Origin: Intestinibacter sp.
GTDB taxonomy: Bacteria; Bacillota; Clostridia; Peptostreptococcales; Peptostreptococcaceae
Length of the DNA: 14,643 nt
Assembly: GCF_022780145.1 (NCBI RefSeq)
Contig: NZ_JALEXO010000043.1
Coordinates: 1 to 14,643, forward strand
Direction: 5' to 3'
Positions 1-7,259 of the stretch are shown in pieces (the first letter of the stretch is position 1; every line of letters begins with the position of its first letter). Both the position numbers and the translations under genes were made by a program. The notes under the pieces were generated by a model. It searched no databases and was not told where the DNA came from. It saw nothing but the letters and a program-made list of their open reading frames with translations.

Positions 1-336
1 CAAGAATTCTTAGAAACTCTTGGTCTTGAACAATCAGGTCTAGATAAATTAATAAAATCATCTTATACGCTATTAGGACTTATGTCTTTCTTAACTGCTG
101 GCGAACCAGAAGTAAGAGCTTGGACTATAAAAATAGGAACAAAAGCTCCTCAAGCAGCTGGTAAAATCCACAGTGATATAGAAAGAGGTTTCATCAGAGC
201 TGAAATAGTAAATTACGACGATCTAGTAGAATGCGGAAGTGTTGCAAACGCTAGAGAAAAAGGTCTTGTTAGACTTGAAGGAAAAGACTACGTAATGCAA
301 GACGGAGATGTTGTAAACTTCAGATTTAACGTATAG
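1..336 (+). CDS. ychF: Redox-/ribosome-associated ATPase YchF, C-terminal part (5' end outside window)
   Basis: The open frame enters at base 1 and gives the last 111 residues before a TAG stop. YchF (OLA1 family) is an Obg-related P-loop protein that prefers ATP and binds ribosomes in the cytoplasm. The visible part is its C-terminal TGS-like domain. Typical family stretches are EVRAWTIKIGTKAPQAAG, then HSDIERGFIRAE, and the terminal KDYVMQDGDVVNFRFNV. The G domain with its nucleotide-binding motifs lies left of the window, so ATPase competence cannot be judged here. An ATG at 82 is internal to the domain and is not the real start. A hairpin terminator follows 33 bases after the stop, so this is the last gene of its transcript, converging on the MATE operon. 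Confidence 0.95.
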   Translation, partial: QEFLETLGLEQSGLDKLIKSSYTLLGLMSFLTAGEPEVRAWTIKIGTKAPQAAGKIHSDIERGFIRAEIVNYDDLVECGSVANAREKGLVRLEGKDYVMQDGDVVNFRFNV

Positions 337-368
337 AATCTATATAAATTTAATATTATCGAATAAAT

Positions 369-415
369 AAACCGTAGCTTATAAATCAGATTTACAAGCT
401 ACGGTTTTATTTTAA
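369..415. terminator. Bidirectional intrinsic terminator between ychF and the MATE gene
   Basis: A perfect 12-bp stem (369-380 with 396-407, core ACCGTAGCTT) has a 15-base loop and is followed on the plus strand by TTTTATTTTAAT. On the minus strand it is followed by TTTATTTATT. It sits between two convergent stop codons (336 and 439), so it probably stops both transcripts. Confidence 0.85.
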
Positions 416-438
416 TATTTCTATATACTTAATTTTAT

Positions 439-1758
439 CTACGAACAATTATATTGAAGTATTTTTTCAGATTTTTCAACGCGAATTTTAAAAATAACTG
501 CCAAGACAGCAGAAAATACTCTTGACAACGTAGTACTCCACCAAATCATTTTCTGTCCACCAAATAAAGGAGGTAGTATTAACATAAAAGCCAACATAGC
601 GACTGGTTCTATATAAGTTAAAATATAAGAGAATATATTTTTTTCTGTTGCATAAAAGCCAGCTGTTGTAATACGAGTAATTGCAATAAATGGTATTCCA
701 ATCAAGAAAATAGGAAATACATCTGCTACTCCTTGAATAACTTCATTTGAAGCTCCAAACAATACTCCGACTTTTCCTCTTAATACAAATAAAATAACTA
801 TACTCACTGCGGATATTAAAATCGCAAATCCGTAAGCTAATCTTCTAATATACTGTATTTTTTCTATGTCTTTTTCTCCATAGTACTTACTCATCAATGG
901 CTGACTACCATCACCAATACCTTGTAAAATCAAATATACTATACAAATAACATATGATATACAAGCATAAACAGCAATCGCCTTTTCACCACCATAAAAA
1001 ACAGAAAAACGATTAATCAATATTAGTGAAAAATTAGGTGTTACAGCTAGACCAAAAGGAGCAATCCCAACTTTAATAATGGATTTTGATACTTTACTAA
1101 TTTTTGAAACAGGAATTTTAAAATTAATTTGTCCCTTGTAAAATAAATAAATTAATCCAATAATCATCGCTACACCTTGACCTACAATAGTTGCTAGTGC
1201 TGCTCCTACTGTACTCCATTCATATACCCATACAAATAAATAATCTAAAATAATATTTGTAATAAATCCTATAACCATCGTAATCATAGAAAAAGTTGAA
1301 CCTCCATTATTTCTAATGAGAGGCACTAATCCTGTACTAAAAATTTGTAAACAAGTTCCCAAAGCAATAATAAATACATAATCCTCTCCTAAAGAAAGTA
1401 ATTCTCCTTCAGCCCCTAATAATTTCAAAATAGGAGTTTTTAAAAGACAAAGAAAAATTGTAACTATAAAACTCGATAATATCAACATCCATAAAGTTCC
1501 AGCAACAAATTCTTTAGCCTCTTCTTCTTTTTTCTTCGCTTTATTGATAGAGAAATAAACACCTCCGCCCATGCCAATACCTGTACCTATCGCCTGTATC
1601 GACGCAGTAATTGGATAAGCTATATTAATTGTCGAGAGTCCAATATCACCTATACTATTTCCAATAAAATACCCATCTACAATAGCATAAACACCAGACA
1701 ATGCAAATGCTAATATAGAAGGAATAACATATGATAAAAATTGTTTATTTACATTCAT
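439..1758 (-). CDS. MATE family multidrug/Na+(H+) antiporter
   Basis: This 439-residue polytopic membrane protein has the usual length of a MATE exporter and about twelve hydrophobic segments. MATE proteins expel cationic drugs, dyes or metabolites in exchange for Na+ or H+. The N-terminal pattern (ILAFALSGVYAIVDGYFIGN, then GLSTINIAYPI and a Gly-rich GTGIGMGGGVYFSI) and the second-half repeat (GIAPFGLAVTPNFSLILINR, then GIGDGSQPLMSKYYGEKD) are typical. The ATG overlaps the TGA of the upstream marR-type gene by four bases (ATGA), implying translational coupling. Control is therefore presumably by the MarR protein and its two promoter palindromes. The substrate cannot be told from sequence. 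Confidence 0.93.
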   Translation of the reverse strand: MNVNKQFLSYVIPSILAFALSGVYAIVDGYFIGNSIGDIGLSTINIAYPITASIQAIGTGIGMGGGVYFSINKAKKKEEEAKEFVAGTLWMLILSSFIVTIFLCLLKTPILKLLGAEGELLSLGEDYVFIIALGTCLQIFSTGLVPLIRNNGGSTFSMITMVIGFITNIILDYLFVWVYEWSTVGAALATIVGQGVAMIIGLIYLFYKGQINFKIPVSKISKVSKSIIKVGIAPFGLAVTPNFSLILINRFSVFYGGEKAIAVYACISYVICIVYLILQGIGDGSQPLMSKYYGEKDIEKIQYIRRLAYGFAILISAVSIVILFVLRGKVGVLFGASNEVIQGVADVFPIFLIGIPFIAITRITTAGFYATEKNIFSYILTYIEPVAMLAFMLILPPLFGGQKMIWWSTTLSRVFSAVLAVIFKIRVEKSEKILQYNCS

Positions 1759-2201
1759 TTATTTTTTTCATTCCTTTCTAATTCTTTTTCAAATAAAATA
1801 TTAAAAAGATCAACTGTTTCTTTCATTTGAGTTATACGTTCATAACCTATATTTTCATATATACGTTTCTCAATATCAAAAACTGGAGTTATAATTTTTG
1901 AAGAATACTCCTTCCCTTTATCTGTTAAGGTAACTGTTTTTTCTCTTTTATCCTTCTGACTCAACTCAAGAGTAATATAATCATTTTTTTTCAAATTTCT
2001 GATAACTGTATTAACAGTTTGTTTTGGCAATCCATATCCTTCACTAATTGCCTTTTGAGTTAATTTATCACTTATATTTAATGCATAAAGAACCATAAAT
2101 TCAGGATATCCTATTCCTTGATTATTTGCCCATCTAGCATATAAAGCTGTTCCTTGTGCCCATGAACAATAAAAATCTTTTATTTTTCTTAAATCATCCA
2201 T
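1755..2201 (-). CDS. MarR family transcriptional regulator, likely local repressor of the MATE exporter
   Basis: This 148-residue winged-helix protein has the size of MarR regulators. The helix-turn-helix runs about residues 47-72 (LTQKAISEGYGLPKQTVNTV and on to the following helix). The wing is at about 80-92 (SQKDKREKTVTLT), and flanking N- and C-terminal helices form the dimer interface. The start is well supported: an AAAGGGGGA ribosome site lies 8 bases before the ATG. The gene is promoter-proximal in a two-gene operon with the overlapping MATE exporter, the classic arrangement in which ligand binding by MarR releases repression of the pump. Its promoter carries two near-identical palindromes positioned to block RNA polymerase, so autoregulation is very likely. 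The ligand is unknown. Confidence 0.93.
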   Translation of the reverse strand: MDDLRKIKDFYCSWAQGTALYARWANNQGIGYPEFMVLYALNISDKLTQKAISEGYGLPKQTVNTVIRNLKKNDYITLELSQKDKREKTVTLTDKGKEYSSKIITPVFDIEKRIYENIGYERITQMKETVDLFNILFEKELERNEKNK

Positions 2202-2220
2202 ATTTAATTCCCCCTTTAAT

Positions 2221-2238
2221 TAGTATGTATACATACTA
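2221..2238. promoter_or_regulatory. Putative MarR operator 1 (over the transcription start)
   Basis: A perfect 18-bp palindrome, TAGTATGTATACATACTA, starts at the last base of the -10 box and covers the expected transcription start. MarR proteins bind palindromes of this size. Assignment to this regulator rests on position and on the matching second site. Confidence 0.78.
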
Positions 2239-2266
2239 TTATAGTATTTATAAATACTAATTTCAA
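2238..2266 (-). promoter_or_regulatory. Sigma-A promoter of the marR-MATE operon
   Basis: On the minus strand, a -35 TTGAAA (2261-2266), an exactly 17-base spacer and a consensus -10 TATAAT (2238-2243) stand about 37 bases before the marR-type ATG. Confidence 0.88.
2242..2259. promoter_or_regulatory. Putative MarR operator 2 (within the -35/-10 spacer)
   Basis: A second perfect 18-bp palindrome, TAGTATTTATAAATACTA, fills the spacer between -35 and -10. It shares TAGTAT...ATACTA arms with operator 1, and the two centres lie 21 bp apart, two helical turns, so both dimers would sit on the same DNA face. Confidence 0.78.
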
Positions 2267-2282
2267 ATATTTAATCTATTTA

Positions 2283-2327
2283 ATCAAAAAAATATCTCCA
2301 ACCATATTTTTATGATTAGAGATATTT
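2283..2327 (-). terminator. Intrinsic terminator of the ATP-grasp/racemase/murE operon
   Basis: Read on the minus strand, a 9-bp stem AAATATCTC/GAGATATTT (2319-2327 with 2290-2298) encloses a 20-base loop, and its 3' arm runs into seven T residues. It lies 27 bases after the murE stop and just upstream of the marR promoter, insulating the two units. Confidence 0.75.
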
Positions 2328-2353
2328 CTTATTTTTATTTGATTTTAATTTGA

Positions 2354-3859
2354 TTAATTCGCCATCATCATTTTAGCATGAGCTGCAAGAATTTTCTTAG
2401 CCTCTTCTCTTACAATTTCTTTTTCACTAAATGGAACCTTTACACCCTTTATCAATTGATAAGTTTCATGTCCTTTTCCTGCAAGTACTATCATATCGCC
2501 TTCTTTAGCCATTCTGACAGCAAGCTGAACTGCTTTTTTTCTGTCAGGTTCAACTAGATATTTGCTCTTGTTTTTATCAAATGATTTGGCTATATCGTTT
2601 ATTATTTCGATAGGGTCTTCAAAGTCTGGATTATCAGATGTAAGTATACTTAAATCGCATTCTCTTGAAGCTACATCTCCTAATTCCTTTCTACGAAGCT
2701 TCGTTCTTCCGCCGACTGAACCAAATACACATATTAATCTCTTATGATCGTAATGCTCTAGTGTTTTTAATACATTTTCTAAGCTAACACCATTATGAGC
2801 ATAATCTATGATAATAGTAGCGTAAGGTAGTACAGATAAAACCTCTACTCTACCACAAACCTTAGCTTCTCTTAAAGCCTGATTTGTTATTTTTCTATCT
2901 ACACCTAAGTATTTACAAACTGATATTACGGCTAAAGCATTGTAAATACTAAATATACCTGGTGAACATATATAATAATCAGATTTAGTTTCTTTTGTTT
3001 TGCATACAAAATTAACTCCTAGAGAATCTATACTCTTTGAGTATTTTATATCTGTCGCCATTATATCTGCTTGTTTTTCTATACCAAAAGTTTCTATATC
3101 ACAAGTAGCTATCTTGATTATGTCCTTTGCATGCTCATCATCTATATTTATTATTCCATGCTTAGCAAGTGTAAATAATTTAGCCTTACATTCTAAATAA
3201 TCTTGGAATGTAGGGTGTTCTTTAGGTCCTATATGATCAGGAGATAAATTCGTGAATATAGCTACATCGAAATCTACATGATCGACTCTGCTTTTTTGAA
3301 GTCCTCCTGAAGATACCTCCATAGAAACACATTTAACTCCACTGTCTAACATTTTTCTAAAAATTCTATGAAGCTCATAACTTTCAGGTGTTGTGTTAAC
3401 AGTGCTCTCTGTAATATTATTGAAAAAAGTACCGTTAGTACCTATTACACCAGTATTTATACCTGATTTATTTAAAACCTCACTTATATAATTTGTAATT
3501 GTAGTCTTTCCTTTTGTTCCGGTAACCCCAATTACCTTTAGATACTTAGATGGATTGCCAAAGAAATTTGCAGACATTTTAGATAAAGCTACTCTAGTGT
3601 CTTTAACTATTATTTTAACAGCATCCTCTGCCATCTCTATATCATCTTGTAGTACAAAAACTCTAGCTCCTCTTGAATAAGCATCGAATACATATTTATG
3701 ACCATCTACAGTTTCACCCTTAAGTGCAACAAACATATAATCTGCTTTGCATCTTAAAGAGCTATAAGCTATATCTACTATTTCTATTTTGTCAAGTTCA
3801 TTTAAATTAGTATTGGAGGTAAAGGGAACATCCTCTAACACTTTTGTTAATTTTACCAT
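2354..3859 (-). CDS. murE: UDP-MurNAc-L-Ala-D-Glu:amino acid ligase MurE, predicted L-Lys (non-DAP) type
   Basis: MurE adds the third stem-peptide residue to UDP-MurNAc-L-Ala-D-Glu in the cytoplasm, using ATP. The 501 residues show the three Mur-ligase domains: an N-terminal UDP-binding domain to about residue 105, a central ATPase with P-loop GVTGTKGKTT (111-120), TTP (156-158), EVSS (181-184) and the CKAKLF lysine region (224-229), then a C-terminal domain with DYAHN (352-356) and GKGHE (461-465). The third-residue specificity motif reads DNPD (409-412), not the DNPR whose Arg contacts meso-diaminopimelate, so a Lys-type or other diamine substrate is inferred. SPDHIGPKEHPTF (206-218) resembles Lys-adding MurE of Gram-positive cocci. 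It is last in an operon 16 bases after the racemase, with an AGGAGG site. A second, DAP-type MurE elsewhere in the genome cannot be excluded. Confidence 0.9.
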   Translation of the reverse strand: MVKLTKVLEDVPFTSNTNLNELDKIEIVDIAYSSLRCKADYMFVALKGETVDGHKYVFDAYSRGARVFVLQDDIEMAEDAVKIIVKDTRVALSKMSANFFGNPSKYLKVIGVTGTKGKTTITNYISEVLNKSGINTGVIGTNGTFFNNITESTVNTTPESYELHRIFRKMLDSGVKCVSMEVSSGGLQKSRVDHVDFDVAIFTNLSPDHIGPKEHPTFQDYLECKAKLFTLAKHGIINIDDEHAKDIIKIATCDIETFGIEKQADIMATDIKYSKSIDSLGVNFVCKTKETKSDYYICSPGIFSIYNALAVISVCKYLGVDRKITNQALREAKVCGRVEVLSVLPYATIIIDYAHNGVSLENVLKTLEHYDHKRLICVFGSVGGRTKLRRKELGDVASRECDLSILTSDNPDFEDPIEIINDIAKSFDKNKSKYLVEPDRKKAVQLAVRMAKEGDMIVLAGKGHETYQLIKGVKVPFSEKEIVREEAKKILAAHAKMMMAN

Positions 3860-3875
3860 ATATCCTCCTATAATT

Positions 3876-4580
3876 TTAATTTTTCACTTTTCTATTTGAT
3901 TTTATAATTGTTTGTCTTGCCAATACTTCTAATGAATCTATATATAGATCATTGTCTAAATTGTTGTCATTTTTTAGAATAGATAATTCTGTGCATCCAA
4001 GAACTATGCCATCACATCCATTTTCTTTTAAATGATCGACTAATTTATTAAATTTATTCATGTCAGCTGGTTTTCCACTTTTTATATCGTCGTAAATTAT
4101 TTCCATGACCTTTTCTTGTCTTTTTTCGTCTAAAACAAAGTACTCCATATCGAATCTTTTGCACATATTTTGGTATAGCTCTGTCTTTATGTTTCCTGTA
4201 GTAGCTAAAATTCCTAATTTTTTGTGACCATTTTCCTTGGCGTACTTCACAGTTTCCTCGATAATACTAAGTACAGGTATATTTACGTTTTTATTTATTT
4301 TATCATAAAAATAGTGAGCTGTATTACATGTTATCACAATAAAGTCCACTCCAAATCTTTCTAGTTTTTGGGCATCATCTACTAGCGTATATACAGGATT
4401 GTCGTCGCTTTGCCCTAAAATATACGCACTTCTATCTGGTGTAGTCGCTCTATTTGTAATCACCATGTCTACATGCTCTTGGTCTGTTTTAGCATCTGTC
4501 ATATCTACTACCATTTTATAGAAATAAACAGACGCCATCGGACCTAAGCCACCCATTACTCCTACAGTTATATTTTTCAT
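3876..4580 (-). CDS. Aspartate/glutamate racemase family protein, predicted aspartate racemase
   Basis: Cofactor-independent racemase of the Asp/Glu/hydantoin superfamily, 234 residues, the family's usual size. The two catalytic cysteines are both present: C85 in VITCNTAHY and C196 in VLGCTELS. The N-terminal MGGLGPMAS (9-17) is characteristic of the aspartate racemase branch rather than MurI glutamate racemase. It would convert L-Asp to D-Asp in the cytoplasm. It lies between the ATP-grasp ligase (12 bases upstream) and murE (16 bases downstream) on one transcript, so its likely role is to feed D-Asp to the ligase for peptidoglycan branching. Broad-specificity amino-acid racemases share these motifs, so the exact substrate is inferred from context. 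Confidence 0.88.
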   Translation of the reverse strand: MKNITVGVMGGLGPMASVYFYKMVVDMTDAKTDQEHVDMVITNRATTPDRSAYILGQSDDNPVYTLVDDAQKLERFGVDFIVITCNTAHYFYDKINKNVNIPVLSIIEETVKYAKENGHKKLGILATTGNIKTELYQNMCKRFDMEYFVLDEKRQEKVMEIIYDDIKSGKPADMNKFNKLVDHLKENGCDGIVLGCTELSILKNDNNLDNDLYIDSLEVLARQTIIKSNRKVKN

Positions 4581-4592
4581 ATTATCACCATT

Positions 4593-5807
4593 CTATTTAC
4601 AATATTTATTGAATTTTCTAATTTGATTTACACTGTATAGGAATATATACCAGCTTCTCTTTATGTTTCCACTTAAATCGTATTTATATCCAAATGATGT
4701 AGCTTCTTTTCCTTCTGAAACTAATTGTTTGCATTTATTTACTAAATCTTTGTTTTTAACAAATTTATATACGACACTTCTTGGTATTACTCTCCAGAAG
4801 AAAGGTTCTTTTTGTATTTTTAATTCTAGTTCTTTGTTTTCTACTCTATCTTCAACTACGTATTTAGCTATATTGTTTCCAGAACCTGTTACATAGTAGT
4901 TACTTCTACCTTGTCTTAAATTTATTTCAAATACTTTATAAGTGTTATCTCTTGTATCGTATTTTATATCGAAGTTAGAAAATCCTGTATAGTTTATACT
5001 TTCTAGGAAATTTTTAAATTTTGTCATTACTTTTTCATCGTATTCTGTAATTATAGCAGCGTGGTTTCCTATTCCCTTTGGAGTATGTTCTTCAAGTAGA
5101 ACATGTCCTAAACACATCATTTTAACCTTGCCATTTTGGTCTGAGTAGCAAGTTAAAACTCTCATGTGGGAGTCATCTCCTGGTATAAAATCTTGTATAA
5201 TTAGAGATTTTTCATATCCGTGAGAATATATTTCATCAGTAACCTTTGTAAACTCTTCTTCATCTTTGACAATATATGCTTTTTTCATACCTTCAAATTC
5301 ATGTTGGAAATAAGTTACACTATCTGATGCCTTTACTATTATAGGATATTTAAATCCAAAGTCCATTACCTTATCGCCTTTGTTGAATACATGAGTCTTT
5401 GGATAGTCAAGCCCGTATTCTTCACATATTTGATAGAAAGATTCCTTTTCTATTAATTTATCCTTTAATTCCTTTCCTATATAAGGAACTATGTATTTTG
5501 TTGAAAGAATATCTCTATGGTCTATTATAAACTCGGCATATTCATCTTTACATCCGTGTATTATAAATACCTTATTAGGCTCTGCTAATTCATCTGGTAA
5601 AGCTAGTAATTTCTTTAAAAATCCTTCTTCATCTTCTATAGTTGTACCTTCTCTATAATCGATTATTTTACTATGGTTAGTCGCACCTATGCGTATTTTT
5701 CCAAATGCTATTGATTTTACTCCGTATGCTTCATGATAAGCTCTTGCAACAGAGTAACAATTTATATCTCCACCAACCAATACTGGTTGAATTTTAACAT
5801 TATTCAC
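4593..5807 (-). CDS. ATP-grasp carboxylate-amine ligase, predicted D-aspartate ligase for peptidoglycan side chain
   Basis: The protein has an N-terminal pre-ATP-grasp Rossmann-like part (PVLVGGDINCYSVARAYHEA) and an ATP-grasp core. Using numbering from the longer 407-residue frame, visible elements are IIVKASDS with the ATP lysine (K162), IIQDFIPGDDSHMR (206-219), NFDIKYD (281-287) and the metal-binding FEINLRQGRSNYY (296-308). In family and context it resembles the E. faecium enzyme that attaches D-Asp to the side-chain amine of L-Lys in the peptidoglycan precursor. It is first in an operon with a racemase and a Lys-type MurE. A GTG at 5816 has its ribosome site overlapping the codon. The GTG at 5807, five bases after AGAGGTGG, is preferred (404 residues). 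The chemistry is confident; the acceptor and donor are inferred. Confidence 0.87.
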   Translation of the reverse strand: MNNVKIQPVLVGGDINCYSVARAYHEAYGVKSIAFGKIRIGATNHSKIIDYREGTTIEDEEGFLKKLLALPDELAEPNKVFIIHGCKDEYAEFIIDHRDILSTKYIVPYIGKELKDKLIEKESFYQICEEYGLDYPKTHVFNKGDKVMDFGFKYPIIVKASDSVTYFQHEFEGMKKAYIVKDEEEFTKVTDEIYSHGYEKSLIIQDFIPGDDSHMRVLTCYSDQNGKVKMMCLGHVLLEEHTPKGIGNHAAIITEYDEKVMTKFKNFLESINYTGFSNFDIKYDTRDNTYKVFEINLRQGRSNYYVTGSGNNIAKYVVEDRVENKELELKIQKEPFFWRVIPRSVVYKFVKNKDLVNKCKQLVSEGKEATSFGYKYDLSGNIKRSWYIFLYSVNQIRKFNKYCK

Positions 5808-5841
5808 TTGATCCACCTCTTATTTTTACTTTAGTTCATTT

Positions 5842-5857
5842 TAATACAATGGTATTA
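5842..5857. promoter_or_regulatory. Hyphenated palindrome at the -10/start of the operon promoter, possible operator
   Basis: TAATAC-AATG-GTATTA is a perfect 6+4+6 inverted repeat. It overlaps four bases of the -10 box and extends over the expected transcription start. The position suits a repressor site, but no cognate regulator is encoded in the window and an AT-rich chance palindrome is possible. Confidence 0.4.
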
Positions 5858-5882
5858 TACTTTATTTTATAGCATATGTCAA
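5854..5882 (-). promoter_or_regulatory. Consensus sigma-A promoter of the ATP-grasp/racemase/murE operon
   Basis: On the minus strand TTGACA (5877-5882), a 17-base spacer and TATAAT (5854-5859) match the sigma-A consensus at all twelve positions, about 47 bases before the preferred GTG start. It predicts strong constitutive expression unless repressed. Confidence 0.92.
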
Positions 5883-5891
5883 AGAACAGAC

Positions 5892-5956
5892 GACAAAAAA
5901 CATGATAAACTATTGAAATTTCAACTTTTATTCCATATTTCATCATGTTTTTTGTC
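5892..5956. terminator. Long inverted-repeat terminator downstream of the zinc-ribbon membrane protein gene
   Basis: A perfect 15-bp inverted repeat (5892-5906 with 5942-5956; core ACATGAT/ATCATGT followed by six T) encloses a 35-base loop that itself holds the 12-bp palindrome TTGAAATTTCAA (5912-5923). It lies 27 bases beyond the stop of the upstream minus-strand gene and just before the next operon's -35. Symmetry would let it work in either direction. Confidence 0.75.
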
Positions 5957-5983
5957 TAAATTACACTTATTATTTACATTTAT

Positions 5984-7084
5984 CTACATTGATTTTGTAC
6001 TAACTTCATTTTTAAACTGTTCCATATCTAAATCTGAACTTTTTAGTACTTTATTTAACTTATCGATATCATCTTCAGTTGAATATGCAATATTTACTAT
6101 TCCAAAATCCTCCTCATAATCCATATATGAATAATAGAATATTTTATCGCAATTATCTTTTTTCAACTCTTGATTTATTAGATAGACTATATTTTCATCA
6201 AACGAAGAAGTATCCTTGTTCAATTTAACAGTTACTTTTTTGCCGTTTATCTCTAGCTCAACTACTTTTTCTTTGAGGCTATCCTTTTCACTTATATATG
6301 CAATCTCGACCTCACCTTTTGATATATCAGACATATTATTTGTGATATCTTCATAGCTATATCCATAATCCAATATATCGCTGTCAAAAGACATTATATT
6401 TTTCGCATCGAGCTCGATACTTTTATCCTTATCCTTCGTATCATTTAATAAGTCTTCTAAATCTATATCTATATTAAAGGTATTATTAAATGAATAGTAA
6501 ACCTCCCAATTGCCTAAAATACAATCCTCTAATTTTAATTTTTTACCTTTTCTCTCTAAGCAGCCTACCGTAGTTATCTCTCTACCTAAGCTGTATTTTT
6601 CTAATTCTTCAAATTCTTCATTATAATCTCTATCGAAATAACACTCTAATTTGTAATCGCTATCTGTCTTCAAATTTATTTTTAAAGTTCTATAATCTAC
6701 TTTATCTATGTTTTCGATTTTTCCAGTTAACTCTATATATTCATCTATATACTCGCTATCAGCATCTTCTAAATCGTCCTCATATTCTTCTATTAATTCG
6801 TCTACTGTAACACAAACATCCTCACCAAATCCCTCAAAAAAATCGCCCCATATGCTCTCAAATTCACTCTGAGTATACGTAGCAGACTTGCTATTATTTA
6901 TATAGTTTAATTTATTAAAAATTAAACCTATAGCAACACATATTAATATAAAAAACACCATAAATATTGTAAATCCCTGATGCATTCTAAAAAAATTCCT
7001 CTGATTTGCCCCACACTTCGAACATGTTTTAGCATTTTTTTCTATTTTCTCACCGCAATGCCTACAAAATTTTTCTTTTTTCAT
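5984..7084 (-). CDS. Zinc-ribbon, single-pass membrane protein with OB-like (tRNA_anti-like) extracytoplasmic domain
   Basis: Function unknown. The 366 residues begin with a zinc ribbon, CRHCGEKIEKNAKTCSKCGA, ligands C7, C10, C21 and C24. One membrane helix follows at about 37-56, so the ribbon faces the cytoplasm and the remaining roughly 310 residues face outward. Residues about 114-190 (IELTGKIENID ... GREITTVGCLERKGKKLKLEDCILG) have the rhythm of the OB-fold 'tRNA_anti-like' domain found in Firmicute membrane proteins. The remainder is acidic with alternating beta and helical stretches and no motif I recognise. It is a lone transcript: its own ribosome site (AAGGGGAA), a terminator behind and another unit's terminator ahead. 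A sensing or envelope role is possible but not shown. Confidence 0.82.
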   Translation of the reverse strand: MKKEKFCRHCGEKIEKNAKTCSKCGANQRNFFRMHQGFTIFMVFFILICVAIGLIFNKLNYINNSKSATYTQSEFESIWGDFFEGFGEDVCVTVDELIEEYEDDLEDADSEYIDEYIELTGKIENIDKVDYRTLKINLKTDSDYKLECYFDRDYNEEFEELEKYSLGREITTVGCLERKGKKLKLEDCILGNWEVYYSFNNTFNIDIDLEDLLNDTKDKDKSIELDAKNIMSFDSDILDYGYSYEDITNNMSDISKGEVEIAYISEKDSLKEKVVELEINGKKVTVKLNKDTSSFDENIVYLINQELKKDNCDKIFYYSYMDYEEDFGIVNIAYSTEDDIDKLNKVLKSSDLDMEQFKNEVSTKSM

Positions 7085-7177
7085 ATAAAAATTCCCCTTA
7101 TTCTAAATTAGCATAATTTTCAATACCGCTATATTTATATTATACATAAAAATATATCTTCTCCATAGAAACAATTT

Positions 7178-7183
7178 TGTCAA
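7178..7183 (-). promoter_or_regulatory. Candidate -35 element for the zinc-ribbon protein gene
   Basis: A perfect TTGACA on the minus strand lies about 94 bases before the ATG. The -10 at 17 bases (AAGATA) is poor; other T/A-rich hexamers follow at longer spacing, so the exact promoter is uncertain. Confidence 0.4.
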
Positions 7184-7192
7184 TTTTAATTT

Positions 7193-7228
7193 AAAAAAAG
7201 TCTAACCTCATATTATATAAGATTAGAC
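7193..7228 (-). terminator. Intrinsic terminator of the Na+/phosphate symporter gene
   Basis: On the minus strand a 10-bp stem (7219-7228 with 7200-7209, including three G-U pairs in RNA) is followed immediately by seven T (7193-7199). It starts 31 bases after the stop codon. Confidence 0.85.
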
Positions 7229-7259
7229 CCTTAATATAAATTTCTATAATTTGATATTT

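Noticed and set aside
82..336. ATG at 82 as a gene start
   Set aside because: The frame is open to the window edge and the upstream residues continue the YchF C-terminal sequence, so this is an internal Met of a truncated gene.
2562..2747. Plus-strand 61-codon frame inside murE
   Set aside because: It lies wholly within the strong MurE frame on the other strand, has no ribosome site and shows no recognisable protein features. Plus-strand frames at 3000-3200, 4663-4896, 7498-7725, 8128-8310, 9106-9303 and 10042-10224 were rejected for the same reason.
5913..6119. Plus-strand 68-codon frame starting in the intergenic region
   Set aside because: It begins in the loop of a terminator and then overlaps the 3' end of the zinc-ribbon protein gene in antisense. 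No ribosome site was seen, and its composition reads as the reverse of an acidic protein.
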